Shown: positions 54,668-64,000 of the stretch, in pieces
Layout of the letters: each line of letters starts with the position of its first letter
Position numbering within the stretch: the first letter of the stretch is position 1
Assembly: GCA_016806645.1 (NCBI GenBank)
Contig: JACSYO010001315.1
Coordinates: forward strand, 186,001-250,000
Source of the DNA: Ophiodon elongatus
Lineage: Eukaryota; Chordata; Actinopteri; Perciformes; Hexagrammidae
DNA length: 64,000 nt
Direction: 5' to 3'
Program-made: the position numbers and the translations under genes
The notes under the pieces: model-generated
What the model saw: only the letters and a program-made list of their open reading frames with translations
The model's database searches: none
Told to the model about the DNA's origin: nothing

Positions 54668-54800
54668 CCTCCTCCTCCTCCTCCTCCTCCTCTTCCTCTT
54701 CCTCTTCCTCCTCCTCCTCCTCCTCCTCCTCCTCCTCCTCCTCTTCCTCTTCCTCTTCCTCCTCCTCCTCCTCCTCCTCTTCCTCATTCTTCCTCCTCCC
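54668..54800. repeat. (TCC/TTCC)n pyrimidine-rich microsatellite
   Basis: About 130 bp of TCC repeats broken by two ttcctcttcctcttcc blocks. It lies directly upstream of the GC-rich putative first exon at about 54.8-55.1 kb. Confidence 0.95.
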
Positions 54801-55110
54801 TGTTTCTGTCTGTCCCGCTCTGCTCAGCAGAGGCGACACGCAATGGAACAGATCTCATCCCCAGTGGTGGAGTCAGTTTGACACGGGACTTCAGACACTT
54901 CAACTGTGGATGCTGCCGCACAGGAAATGCCGTGTGCACTCTTGTTAACCATTTAGCGATTTGACTTCTCTGGGGAGCTCCTGTTTATCTGAACGCCGGG
55001 CGTGAGAGGCAGAAAAGTCCGGGGGAATAAGTGAAGCTATACGGGACATCTCTAGTGCGCCGGGATGCTCGGGATAAGTCATTTCACTTTGACAACAGCA
55101 GCAGTTGTTG
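54800..55110 (+). other. Putative promoter, 5' UTR and first coding exon of an unidentified plus-strand gene
   Basis: This block is clearly richer in G+C and CpG than its surroundings (gaacgccgggcgtgagag, agtgcgccgggATG). An ATG at 55065 opens 15 codons reading MLGISHFTLTTAAVV, which resembles the start of a signal peptide. It ends in a strong donor (GTTGTTG|gtgagt at 55110/55111). I cannot find the next exon with confidence or name the gene. The call rests on base composition, the donor and the leader-like peptide. Confidence 0.3.
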
Positions 55111-56700
55111 GTGAGTAATACCACAAAACGGAATGGTGCATTTGAGTAAATAATGAGTGACAGGCGCGTTTTCGACCGCACCAAGGTCTCCAGCGCATCT
55201 TTTACGCACACGCTGGACAGCAGCTTGGATCCCGCTCCAATCTGCATAATTGACGCCTGGGCGACCGAAAGCATCCATTAGGCGTGTCACTCTCGTGGAC
55301 TGCGCGCCCATTAAAAGGTGGTGGCACCACAGTGTCTTCGTAAACTGCCCCTAAATACTTTCCGTCCGGATTGCCCAGATGTTATTTATTCTGACCGAGG
55401 GGAACCGCAGAGCACTTAATTGTTTCTACGTGCAACAGAAGCATGGCGCTGCCTCGTATAATCGAGACATTACAGTCTGTCTGCAGGGCTCTAATTGAAT
55501 GTTGCGCATGCCAGTGTTTACACGCCACCAGTGTCCAGCCTTACTGGGAAAATATAAGTTGTGCTGTTTCTGAGCAAACATGTCTTCAGTGCAGTTTTGT
55601 AATGTTTCTGAAGAAACTGAGGCATTTGCAAAGCACGAGTCATGTGGAATTGTGTAGGATATATGACAAAGCAAACCCATTAATGCCTTTGGATCGGTAT
55701 GCAGGAGGGGGGGGATTTTTTAAATTGTTTTACAGATCATCAGTGATAATTAGATTTCAATTTTTAGAAGGTGAAAAGTGAAATGAATATTGTCTTAAGA
55801 GGCAGTGAGACTCTAATGGATATCAGTGTTGGCATTGTGGCGTCCCACCGGTGATGCTGTGTGCTCTCAGGTTCAGCTCTAGAGCAGCAGAAGTGAATTA
55901 ACTTCTAGGTCATGTACCAAGTGGTTCAAACATGATGGGAAGTCCCGGCAAAGTTGAGCCACCTCTCTGATTTTGGTTGAGGAAAAAAGAGAGCAAAGTA
56001 AACAGTGCAAGCCTCTCTTCAATTCTCAGATTCCTGCGCTCACATGTGATACCGGCTTGTGATGTTCATTAGAGAATTGAGTTAGGGATGGGGATGGAGA
56101 CGCGTGTGTGTGTGTGTGCTTGGGGAGAGGGATCAGCAGAAGCTCACATATGTAAATCATTATCATCACATCTAGAAAGTCAGGTTTACTTATTGTTTCT
56201 CTGTTCCCATCCTGCACACTCCTACTGGTCTAGTCATGTCGTCAGATGAGCTGTTGGAGTATGACCTCAGTCTGGTTACTCAGGGGTAGAAGCTGTCTGG
56301 TTTGAGTCCATACTGGGAGATCCCGTGTTGTGCTATCGGAGCTGCCTCTGCCTGAATCAGAGGCCCACATGTGGTTATTGTAGTGGCAGCATTTAATCTG
56401 TATGAATTCCTAACGGAGATGGGGCTACAGGTGGTTTGAGTTTGGTACTGCAGAGGAGGAGAGGGGCATCTGGCTTCAATCAGTGTGTGTCAGACTGGAG
56501 TGACCGAGCTTACTAAGGACGTGAACAGCATGAACACTTGAAACGCATGAAAAATGCCCGTCACCAGAGCCCGACATCATGTCAGATAAAAAAAGACGTC
56601 ATCTTAGGCTCAGGGAGCTCTGAAGGGCATTTTTTTAAAGGTTTTTGCCTACATATGTAATAACAAGCCAACACATTTCTTTCAAGCAAAAATTGTGTAC
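55111..56700. other. Non-coding DNA downstream of the putative first exon
   Basis: G+C stays moderately raised to about 55.5 kb and then drops. Open frames of up to 112 codons (55443-55781) show no domain. A short TG run is near 56104-56119. Confidence 0.4.
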
Positions 56701-56739
56701 AAAATAAAATGTTAGGTTTATGGTGATACAAAACAGGAA

Positions 56740-57150
56740 AAAGCTAGAAAATCCTCACATTTGAGAGGTTGGAAGTAGCTAACTTTTGATTTTTTTTGCA
56801 TGATATATGACTGAAACAATGGATTGAACATTATTGTTGACTAAGTCTGCAATTATGATTATTTTCACTATAGATTAATCTGCTGATTATTCACTCGAAC
56901 AATCAATGATCAATTGGTCTCAGAAATATCAGAATATAGTGAAAAACTTTCCATCATAGTTAACTATAAAGCCCAAGATGACGTTTTAAAGTTACTTGTT
57001 TTATCCGATATAAAGTCTAAAACCCAAAGATATTCAGTTTACTGAGATAAGACTAAAAACATTACTTTAATTATTGATCAATTATAAAATTATTGTATTA
57101 TTTTTCTGTCTTAATAAGAAACTGATCAATAACTTGAGACTTTCTGCCTC
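56740..57150 (+). repeat. Teleost interspersed repeat, family 1, copy b
   Basis: It carries gcaattatgattattttcac, tagattaatctgctgatt and attggtctcagaaatatcag, then aaacccaaagatattcagtt. The last element is shared with the copy in mtrex intron 11 (about 2228-2250). Confidence 0.55.
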
Positions 57151-57949
57151 TCTTCTCTCTTTGTTGTGTTTGTGAGTGATACAAGCTCACACGAGATGCT
57201 TCTTTGTCCGATATGACAAACAGCCAGAGGACATTTTGAAGTTCATAAGGTTCTTTGAAATACTAGAATCTGCCTGTTTAGCTCAAATATAGACTACATG
57301 TTCCTCTTACTTAGGAATGTACTTAACTTCTTTGTAACTGTGTCTGCTACAAAGATGGAGCGAAGGGGTGGAGGGTTAGTGGAACACAAACTGATTTAGA
57401 TTCATCAACATTCCTCAAAGGACTCCGGCAAATTCTCACATCTCAGATTTGGCAATTTGTCTATTGTCTACATTTTCATGAGCATGTGGGATGCTGCTGT
57501 AGAGGACCAGAGTAGATGGTTAGGTCAAATAAGTCTTCAGACATTAAAGCTCTGAATTGAATTTATAAGCCTTGAGTAGTGTACCCGGACATCTCTTTCA
57601 TTAGCAATATGTCTCCTCCTCTACTATCATTTGTATCAGCTCACTCCCTCAGTCGCAGCAATCAGCACTAATTTGACGTAAACATTCTGCTGGCAGTGGC
57701 AGACAGCTTCCCTGGAATGGTATGTATTAACAATCTGATTGTGACGCTAGTTTATCCTGCATCTTTGATGGTTTCACTTTAAGTGTCCTCATTTTTTTTA
57801 AACAGTTATGTATAACTATTATCTGAATCCACTGAACACTTTGAAGGTGTGAAAGGAAATCAAGTTTATTCTCTTGACTTCCATTGGCTGCGTCGTGACT
57901 GTCAGAAACCTGTCTGTCACCATAGTATCTCCTCTTCAACTAAAAGACT

Positions 57950-58130
57950 TGACACTCACGTGAATTTGGGCTGGGATATCTTAACACGTATTGGATGGCT
58001 GGGCATAACGTTTTGTACAGACGGTCATGTTCCACAGAGGATGAATCCTACTGACTTTGCTGATCTCCTAACTTTTTTATTGGCATCATCATCAGGTCAA
58101 AATTTAAATTTGTCCCAAATTTTGGCTTAT
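57950..58130 (-). repeat. Teleost interspersed repeat, family 3, minus copy
   Basis: It contains gggatatcttaacacgtatt, ggatggctgggcat and cagaggatgaatcctactga followed by ctttgctgatctcc. It is the complement of the family copy in dhx29 intron 19 and shares its second half with 60575-60770. Confidence 0.5.
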
Positions 58131-58149
58131 GACTAAAAATACTTTCAAA

Positions 58150-60160
58150 ACTAACATTCTCATCAGACTCAGCTCATTGCGTTTGTTAGCATGCTTAACA
58201 TGCTGATCTATAATAATCGATAATGAATATGGTAAAGGTACCTGCGAAACTTCTGCATATAAACTGATGAGTGAACCAAGAGAATACCCATTTGAATCAC
58301 TTGACTAAGCAGAAAATTAATGGGACCTTTATTTCCAGCACCCCAGATGCTGCCCAGTGAAAGAGATACCTTTGGAGTTTGATAAAACTAGAAAATAAAT
58401 TCTCTGTTGAGATATGATCAGGATTTCACAAGTGTTTTTTTCTTATAAATGTTTTGCCTGGCAGTCTATGGTTAGCACTATATCTGATGTGGTAGAGGTG
58501 CAGGTTTTCACACTTCTAACACATAAGGGTTTGTGCACACTAACACTTATCTCGTGGTTTATGTTTGGAGCCTGACCGTGTGACAATCAGTGACTGTGAT
58601 AAAAGGCCTGTAGGTCACAGTGCTGAAAGACCGAGAGGCAGAGATCTCTGGCAGTTTGGTGTCAAACAACAAAATATATAAGAAATACGGTCACATGTAA
58701 GAGTTCCTGATAGGAAGAAAACAGGAAGATAGTTCTTTCTCAAGACTTGTGAGAGCTGAGGCCTCAAATACATCAGAAACGTTAAGATAATGCATGTGAT
58801 GACAGAAACGCAAGGTTTCAAGTTATGGGACAGTTTCTCATTTAGTATAAATCCGTTACATGGATCTTGATGGTGAAACACCAAAATGTGTGCTGATGTT
58901 TTTGAGGTAAAAGATGTGCTTGATGCTTGTGATTCTGTAAATGCACCCATTGAACTGAAACTCAGTCAGTGTGTGCAAAAGGTCAGCTTACTATTAGAAG
59001 TCACAGCATTATCATGGATTGAGGACATCATGGCTACATTTGGGCAAGTAGGAAATTGGTTGGAAGGTACAAAAATTCTCCACAATTTTCTGACATTTTA
59101 TAAAACAAACTAGATAATGTGGTCTGTCAGTGAGTCCACACATTTAACATCAAAGTCATCATTCTCCTAGCTATGTTTATGTGTAGATATTAGAGTGATT
59201 TGTACATGATTGACATAGAACGTGTGTAATTTGTTTTCGGGAAGGTCAACATTTAACTTAAAATGCTTAACATTTAGCATTTGGCATCACATGAAGCCCA
59301 TTCAGATGAAGACAAGCGCGTGCATCTTGGGTGCATGCAGAGGTAACTGTTGTCAAGTGTAACCAAGCTGACAGGAAGTTCTGTTCTGTGGATAAACACA
59401 AAACAGAAGAGCATATATCTCATTGACGAGCTGCGATACTCAAAGGAAGCTTCAAACATTCACCCTCGAGCCTGTGAAACCACAAAGCCCACCCACACAA
59501 CTTGGTTTCATACTCTGGTGCCTCAACCCACTACAGATGTGCAACTGCTGTCCCTGCAGCATGTGGAAATGCTGAAACTAACACTTGCAAAGTGATAGAT
59601 GTCCAAGGTGAAGCTGATCGGAGGTAAGACATTCAACAAAGGGCACCAGTTGCATTCAAACCAGAGGCGCCGGGGTTTTAAGGTATTCATTTAAACCGCT
59701 AAGTCAACAGATGCCCCCATTTTTACAGACCAATCTTTAATATCTCATTTTTACATGACTTCAATTATTTGGTCTTAGTTGGTAGAAGTAGAAATGTATA
59801 AGCCACTTTAACAGCTATCTCTGATTAGCAGAAAATAACCAAATAGTCAAATTAAAGCTCTTGCTTGCAGGTTGACTGTGTTTTGCGAAACATAAAAAAA
59901 TAATAATTTTCCACTAACTCTGCCTAAAATCAAAACAGATGCAGTGCATTCTCCATAGGATGACACTGTCTTGTCATCTTACAGGCATCCTGCAGGGACT
60001 GACAGATAAACAGAGGGGGTCATGGTATACGTTAGCTTTGTTTTATTTGAAGCTCTGCAGGTTTACATTATTCTATCCACAAAAACAGTTAAAGCTGGGT
60101 TAACTCGACCCAGTAAAGACCAACATTTCGTGAAAAAGGACTCACTGGGAGTCTTGAAAC
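58150..60160. other. Intergenic DNA without supported genes
   Basis: Includes a 75-codon plus-strand frame (58886-59113) and an 81-codon frame (59350-59595), neither with a recognisable domain or exon borders. Confidence 0.45.
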
Positions 60161-60168
60161 CTATGCAT

Positions 60169-60528
60169 TTAAAGGAGCAGTGTGTAGGATTTAGTGGCCT
60201 CTAGGTGTGAGGTTCACCCCTCCCTTTCTAAGGGTGCCTGAGAACTATGGTGGCCTTCCAGCAACGTAAAAATGTGAAAGCCCCTCTCTATTCTGGGCCA
60301 CAGTAGAAACATGGTGGACTCCGTGAAGAGGACCTTCCCCATTTTGTAGATTTTAAGGAGTCATTCTAAGCCTTAGAATGACTCCTAAAAAAACTTTGAG
60401 TTTTCGTTTCCTTAGATTGTAAGGGAACAAAAGTTTTTTTCGTTTCAGATGATTACACACTAATGAAAACATAGTTACAAATATTATATTCCATTTCTTC
60501 CAATAAATCCTACACACTGGATCTTTAA
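60169..60528. mobile_element. 360-bp MITE with TTAA-ended inverted repeats (piggyBac-like)
   Basis: Both ends carry TTAA (60169-60172 and 60525-60528). Next to it is a roughly 24-bp inverted repeat with core cagtgtgtaggattta at the left and its complement taaatcctacacactg at the right. An internal palindrome (about 60351-60390, ggagtcattctaag / ccttagaatgactcc) is present and there is no ORF. TTAA ends fit a non-autonomous piggyBac-type element. Confidence 0.7.
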
Positions 60529-60574
60529 CTGGAAAACTGTTTAATGTTTAAAATAATTTACAGCTCTCTTTTTT

Positions 60575-60770
60575 TATAGACACATTCATAGTTCCCAGAG
60601 GATGAATCCTACTGATTTTGGTGATCCATTGACTTAGCGTTAGTTTTTTTTGTTTTTATTTTCTGGATTATCTTGCACACTTTGTGAACTTCAGTAATCC
60701 ACAGACTTTTTATCTAACACCATAGTCAGGTAAAAATATTTTTAATTTGTCCACTACTTTTGTTTTATCT
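60575..60770 (-). repeat. Teleost interspersed repeat, family 3, second minus copy
   Basis: It shares cagaggatgaatcctactga with 57950-58130, followed by ttttggtgatccattgactt and gaacttcagtaatccacaga. Confidence 0.5.
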
Positions 60771-61855
60771 TTTTCCATTAAGCATTACAATCTCACAGAG
60801 CTGCCAGCGCGACTCTAGACCCTCCGTCTTGTGACAGTATAATGTCTCTCGTACGTTTATTATAGATGACCGTCACTAACACACACCCGGGTTGGGTTCT
60901 GCCACAGAACTGAGTCATCATTGAGTTATTATGTTCTGTCTGCTGCCATCGCTGCAGACAAGGAAGTGAGAGAAATATATAGGAAACTCTGGGGTTGCCA
61001 CGGTGATGCTTGTGCTGAACTTTTTCTGCTCTGTGACTGCGAATGTGAAGCCATCTCAGCAAGTCTTATGGTTTTAGCAGCTCAGCTTTCCCTCTCTCAT
61101 TCTTGAAAACTAGGGTAAATCTAGTAGATGTTTAGTTTTTGGTTAGTTAGTTTTTGGTTGTGAATTTAATAGTTAACTTGGTCTATCAGAAGTTAACTGC
61201 GCCATTTGACTGAAAGACTGTTATTCTTGTTGTATTTGAGTAGTGTTTGAAAAACTAATCTTCCTATAAGTGGCCCCTAAGCTCAAAACTAAACATGATA
61301 GTGAGATAAGTGCAGAATAATCCCCCAAACTTCACCCAACAACATACACACACTTTGGAGAGAAACTGATATCTGTCATAAAAGAGCTTCAAATAAACAA
61401 AGCGCCCGCGAAGGTGCGACACTGCATGTCGTTTCAGCTTACGTAGGTCTTAACCTCTGAGGAAGGTCAAGCCACACACAGACACACACATGTATAAACA
61501 CACTGAAAACATAAAAGCATTCTGCGTGGCTTTCACACATCATCACACTTCATCACTTGTCTCCTTTTCTTCTGACTGTTACAATTTTAGAATTTTCAGG
61601 AGCATCCTCTTAACCCCACTAAGCCCTTGTGTAATTGTTTCCATGTGGAAGAAATATTGAAACACAGGCCTACATTTGCTCGATAACATTCATTGTAACT
61701 CTTGTCCTAAACTATTAAGCATATTTAAACTGAACCGCCACTTTTTATCAAACGTTATCTCAGAAGCAGTTCTATCTTTCTGCAAATACGGATTATCAGT
61801 TGTTTATAGGAGTTTATACCTACAGTCTGCCACACTATCTTGTCCACAGATAGTT

Positions 61856-62093
61856 TGTGTGTGCTGAGGTATTTTTTGGTCATCTGACCTCTGGCACCAA
61901 ACAGCTGTTGTGGGGCATCGGGGCCAAAGAGGAGGACGGAGGAGGATGCAGCGAAGCAGACAAGGAGGCAAAGGGGAGAGTGTCACGGAGGTTGTCGGGA
62001 GAGGAAAGCTGCTGGCGAGATGACAGGGAGTCGGAGGGGAGGTCCATTTCTGAGAACCTGCCAGTGGGAGGAGATTGCCTTATCTCCATTTGA
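61856..62093. other. Purine-rich, open-on-both-strands island of unknown status
   Basis: G+C and purine content rise sharply here. The plus strand is open for 78 codons (61857-62093). The minus strand is open for 69 codons (62089-61880) with a Ser/Pro-rich translation (SEMDLPSDSLSSRQQ). An acceptor-like cttgtccacag sits just before 61850. No homology is recognised on either strand. Confidence 0.15.
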
Positions 62094-62548
62094 GCAAAAA
62101 CAAGGGGAAGAGGTTACCGGGAGAGTACTCATCCACTGCTTCTGTTTTTCAAACAGAGAAGAGGGTTCGTTATCTCTGCAGCTTCTTCATTTTATGCTGC
62201 AGGAGTCATGACTGTTCTCACTGATATGATCATTTATTGAGCTGCCACCAGCCGTGGGGTGTAGTGCAGACAACTCTGTGGTTTCACACCTAACTTGGTG
62301 CGGTTCAAACTAATACGTTTTATGAAGTTCTCCTTCTTTGATACTCGGAAAGTCATTATTGACTTATGGAGCTTTTCTGGTAAATATCCATTGAGAACAG
62401 TATCACTTTGTGACACTGTAGTACAGCTAGCGTTAAACTTATATTTTCTTGGCTTAACTTTTGTTTTGGGTGTAGTCTGTGATTAAGTGTTTTTTATGTA
62501 AAAACAGGATTTAGGCCTGTCGTGAGTAATGTCCTTGTTGTTGTTGTC

Positions 62549-62872
62549 AGTGTGTGCCAACCAAGAACCCCAAGAAACACGTGAGGGATACTTACACACA
62601 CATAGTTGTACTCCTCTGGGGCTCTCTCTACCTGCTAAGTGCTGATGGCCTCAGATCCTTGATGTATGTTTTCTGTGTGTGTTTGCAACAAGAGCAACGC
62701 TGCATCTGTGCACCAGGCCTGTCCAGCCCCTCCGTCCCCCTTCCTTGTTACTCTCCCAGGCCAGCAGCGGGCCAGAGCCATCCATCATACTGGCATCACA
62801 CAGGGAGCAGTGGAGCTGTGGTGTCCGCCTGGGGCAACGTCTTCGCATTAACCTCTTCAACAAGAGGCCAAC
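62549..62872 (+). other. Possible 3'-terminal exons of an unidentified gene
   Basis: A candidate 30-bp exon begins about 62551 (gttgttgtcag|TGTGTG) and ends in a donor (AAACAC|gtgagg) near 62580. A second begins about 62763 after a strong pyrimidine tract (ccttccttgttactctcccag). Joined in phase 0 they stay open to a TGA at about 62872, reading CVPTKNPKKHASS, then SIILASHREQWSCGVRLGQR and INLFNKRPT. No family match comes to mind. It might continue the gene suggested at 55.1 kb, but no linking exon was found. Confidence 0.18.
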
Positions 62873-62959
62873 GTGAACGGCCATGTTAGTCACAGTGCTC
62901 CTCTCCCAGACAAAAGTTTCCCATGAAGAAAATAGTGTCTGCTTGTCATGTTTCACTGT

Positions 62960-64000
62960 TACAATCTGCTGTCAGTCAGAATGAGGCTGATTCTTCTTCT
63001 TCCACTTTGATTCATATAATGGCATCGGACTAATATTTGGGATCTTATGACTTCAATGTTTCTAAAGATGTAAGAAAATATGATATTAATCAGAAGTCTG
63101 TGTCATCAGATAATCAATATTAGATGACTCATATTGGAAATTGCGTCAAAAACAATTGATCCTGAAATTCTTAGTGGTATAGTTGAAAAAATATCCCCCT
63201 TCATACAGTTTTTATTTGATAGTTTATTCCTGGGGGATGAACAGGCATAGGAACATGAGCTTTTCAGAATTACATAGAAAAAGAGAAAACAGACATTAAC
63301 ATATGTACATAACGTTCATACACAGGGAGTGCAGACCTGGTTTATTTCATTCATCTGCAACAAATAAACCGCACCATGAACAACTCTTTTTCGTTCTGTA
63401 TTTTTAAAATACAGAACGGGGGGTTGGGGGGGCTTCTTCAGCACCTCGGACAGCACCATGTATTTTATCAAAACACAGTACAGTTAGGCTGCTGATATTT
63501 CAGGGCATCCCCCCCTCAAAACGCCTGCTGCATATGAGTGCGTACCCTTATCTGCCAATATCCCCCAAGTCTCACCCAAGGTTATTCAGCATCTAAGAAA
63601 CAAAAAAGTGGTTATTTCATAGTAATCATTTCAGGCAACACAACATTCAATTACTAACTGAAAAGCACAGTTACAGTGCAAAACAAATATCTTCCATCTC
63701 TGGACATGAATTGACCAGACCCCTTTTCAACCACTTTAATACGTAAAACACAAATACATTAAAAAAAAAATATACACCATCCAGAGACCTCGACCTGAGT
63801 TGACGCCTCACAGACAAGCCATCATTGACACCAGACTTCACAGTTACTATTGATGTTTTAAGACTTTCCTATTAAGCTGTAGTCGTTGGCTGAAAGTATT
63901 TTGATGTGGCATAAAATCATCTATTTTTGGATATTACCTCCAAGAAGAAGAGAAAAATGTTGGACATCTCTCAAGTAACAAGTCCAAGGTTCATACCAAT
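62960..64000 (-). other. Possible 3' UTR of a minus-strand gene lying beyond the right edge
   Basis: On the minus strand, two AATAAA signals lie close together (complements at 63211-63216 and 63223-63228) with about 770 bp of non-coding, moderately complex sequence upstream to the window edge. No coding exon is visible inside the window. The call rests on the paired signals and the absence of repeats. Confidence 0.25.

Noticed and set aside
54558..54964. Poly-Glu, poly-Ser and Pro/Leu-rich frames up to 107 codons
   Set aside because: Products of the TCC microsatellite on both strands. No other evidence of coding.
39400..64000. Exons of likely neighbours (pdzd2, mtmr12, ccbe1)
   Set aside because: I looked for remembered sequence of genes that flank GOLPH3 or PMAIP1 in human and found none that matches. 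The exon-like pieces at 55.1 and 62.7 kb could not be assigned to any of them.

Overview
The window is nuclear DNA from a ray-finned fish, most likely a percomorph teleost. Vertebrate genes are split into short exons by compact GT-AG introns. The rest is AT-rich and carries long CA, TA and tetranucleotide microsatellites and old, short interspersed repeats of teleost type. There are no operons, prokaryotic genes or CRISPR arrays. Protein identities come from reading exon translations against remembered vertebrate family sequences; no database search was run.

Layout, left to right. (1) 1-7457, minus: the 5' part of mtrex (Mtr4/SKIV2L2, nuclear exosome RNA helicase), 11 coding exons, running off the left edge. 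(2) 7458-7702: a 245-bp head-to-head promoter. (3) 7703-17041, plus: a complete dhx29 (40S-associated DExH helicase), 28 exons, 1373 codons. (4) 18392-27176, minus: a complete pstpip2 (F-BAR adaptor), 14 exons, 346 codons, tail-to-tail with dhx29. (5) 31546-31788, plus: a two-exon, 45-codon gene for a BH3-only protein, read as pmaip1 (Noxa). It is too short and too split to show up as an ORF. (6) 35611-39187, minus: a complete golph3 (Golgi PI4P effector), 5 exons, 294 codons, with a probable 2.2-kb 3' UTR. (7) 39.4-64 kb: mostly non-coding, with repeats, hairpins, one GC-rich stretch near 54.8-55.1 kb that looks like a promoter and first exon on the plus strand, two weak exon-like islands at 61.9-62.9 kb, and a possible minus-strand 3' UTR at the right end.

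The genes do not form one pathway. mtrex and dhx29 are both RNA helicases and share a promoter. From memory, the human counterparts lie in two groups: MTREX/DHX29 and GOLPH3 on chromosome 5, PSTPIP2 and PMAIP1 on 18q21. The fish segment therefore mixes the two.

The points most worth a second look are: the hidden Noxa-like gene and the inverted repeats just upstream of it; three introns (dhx29 intron 25, pstpip2 intron 10, golph3 intron 1) in which a microsatellite or pyrimidine tract is itself the splice-site context; a 10-codon tandem duplication in the proline-rich tail of pstpip2; a near-consensus 21-bp microexon in pstpip2 intron 7; and a perfect 28-bp-arm hairpin at 40.5 kb.
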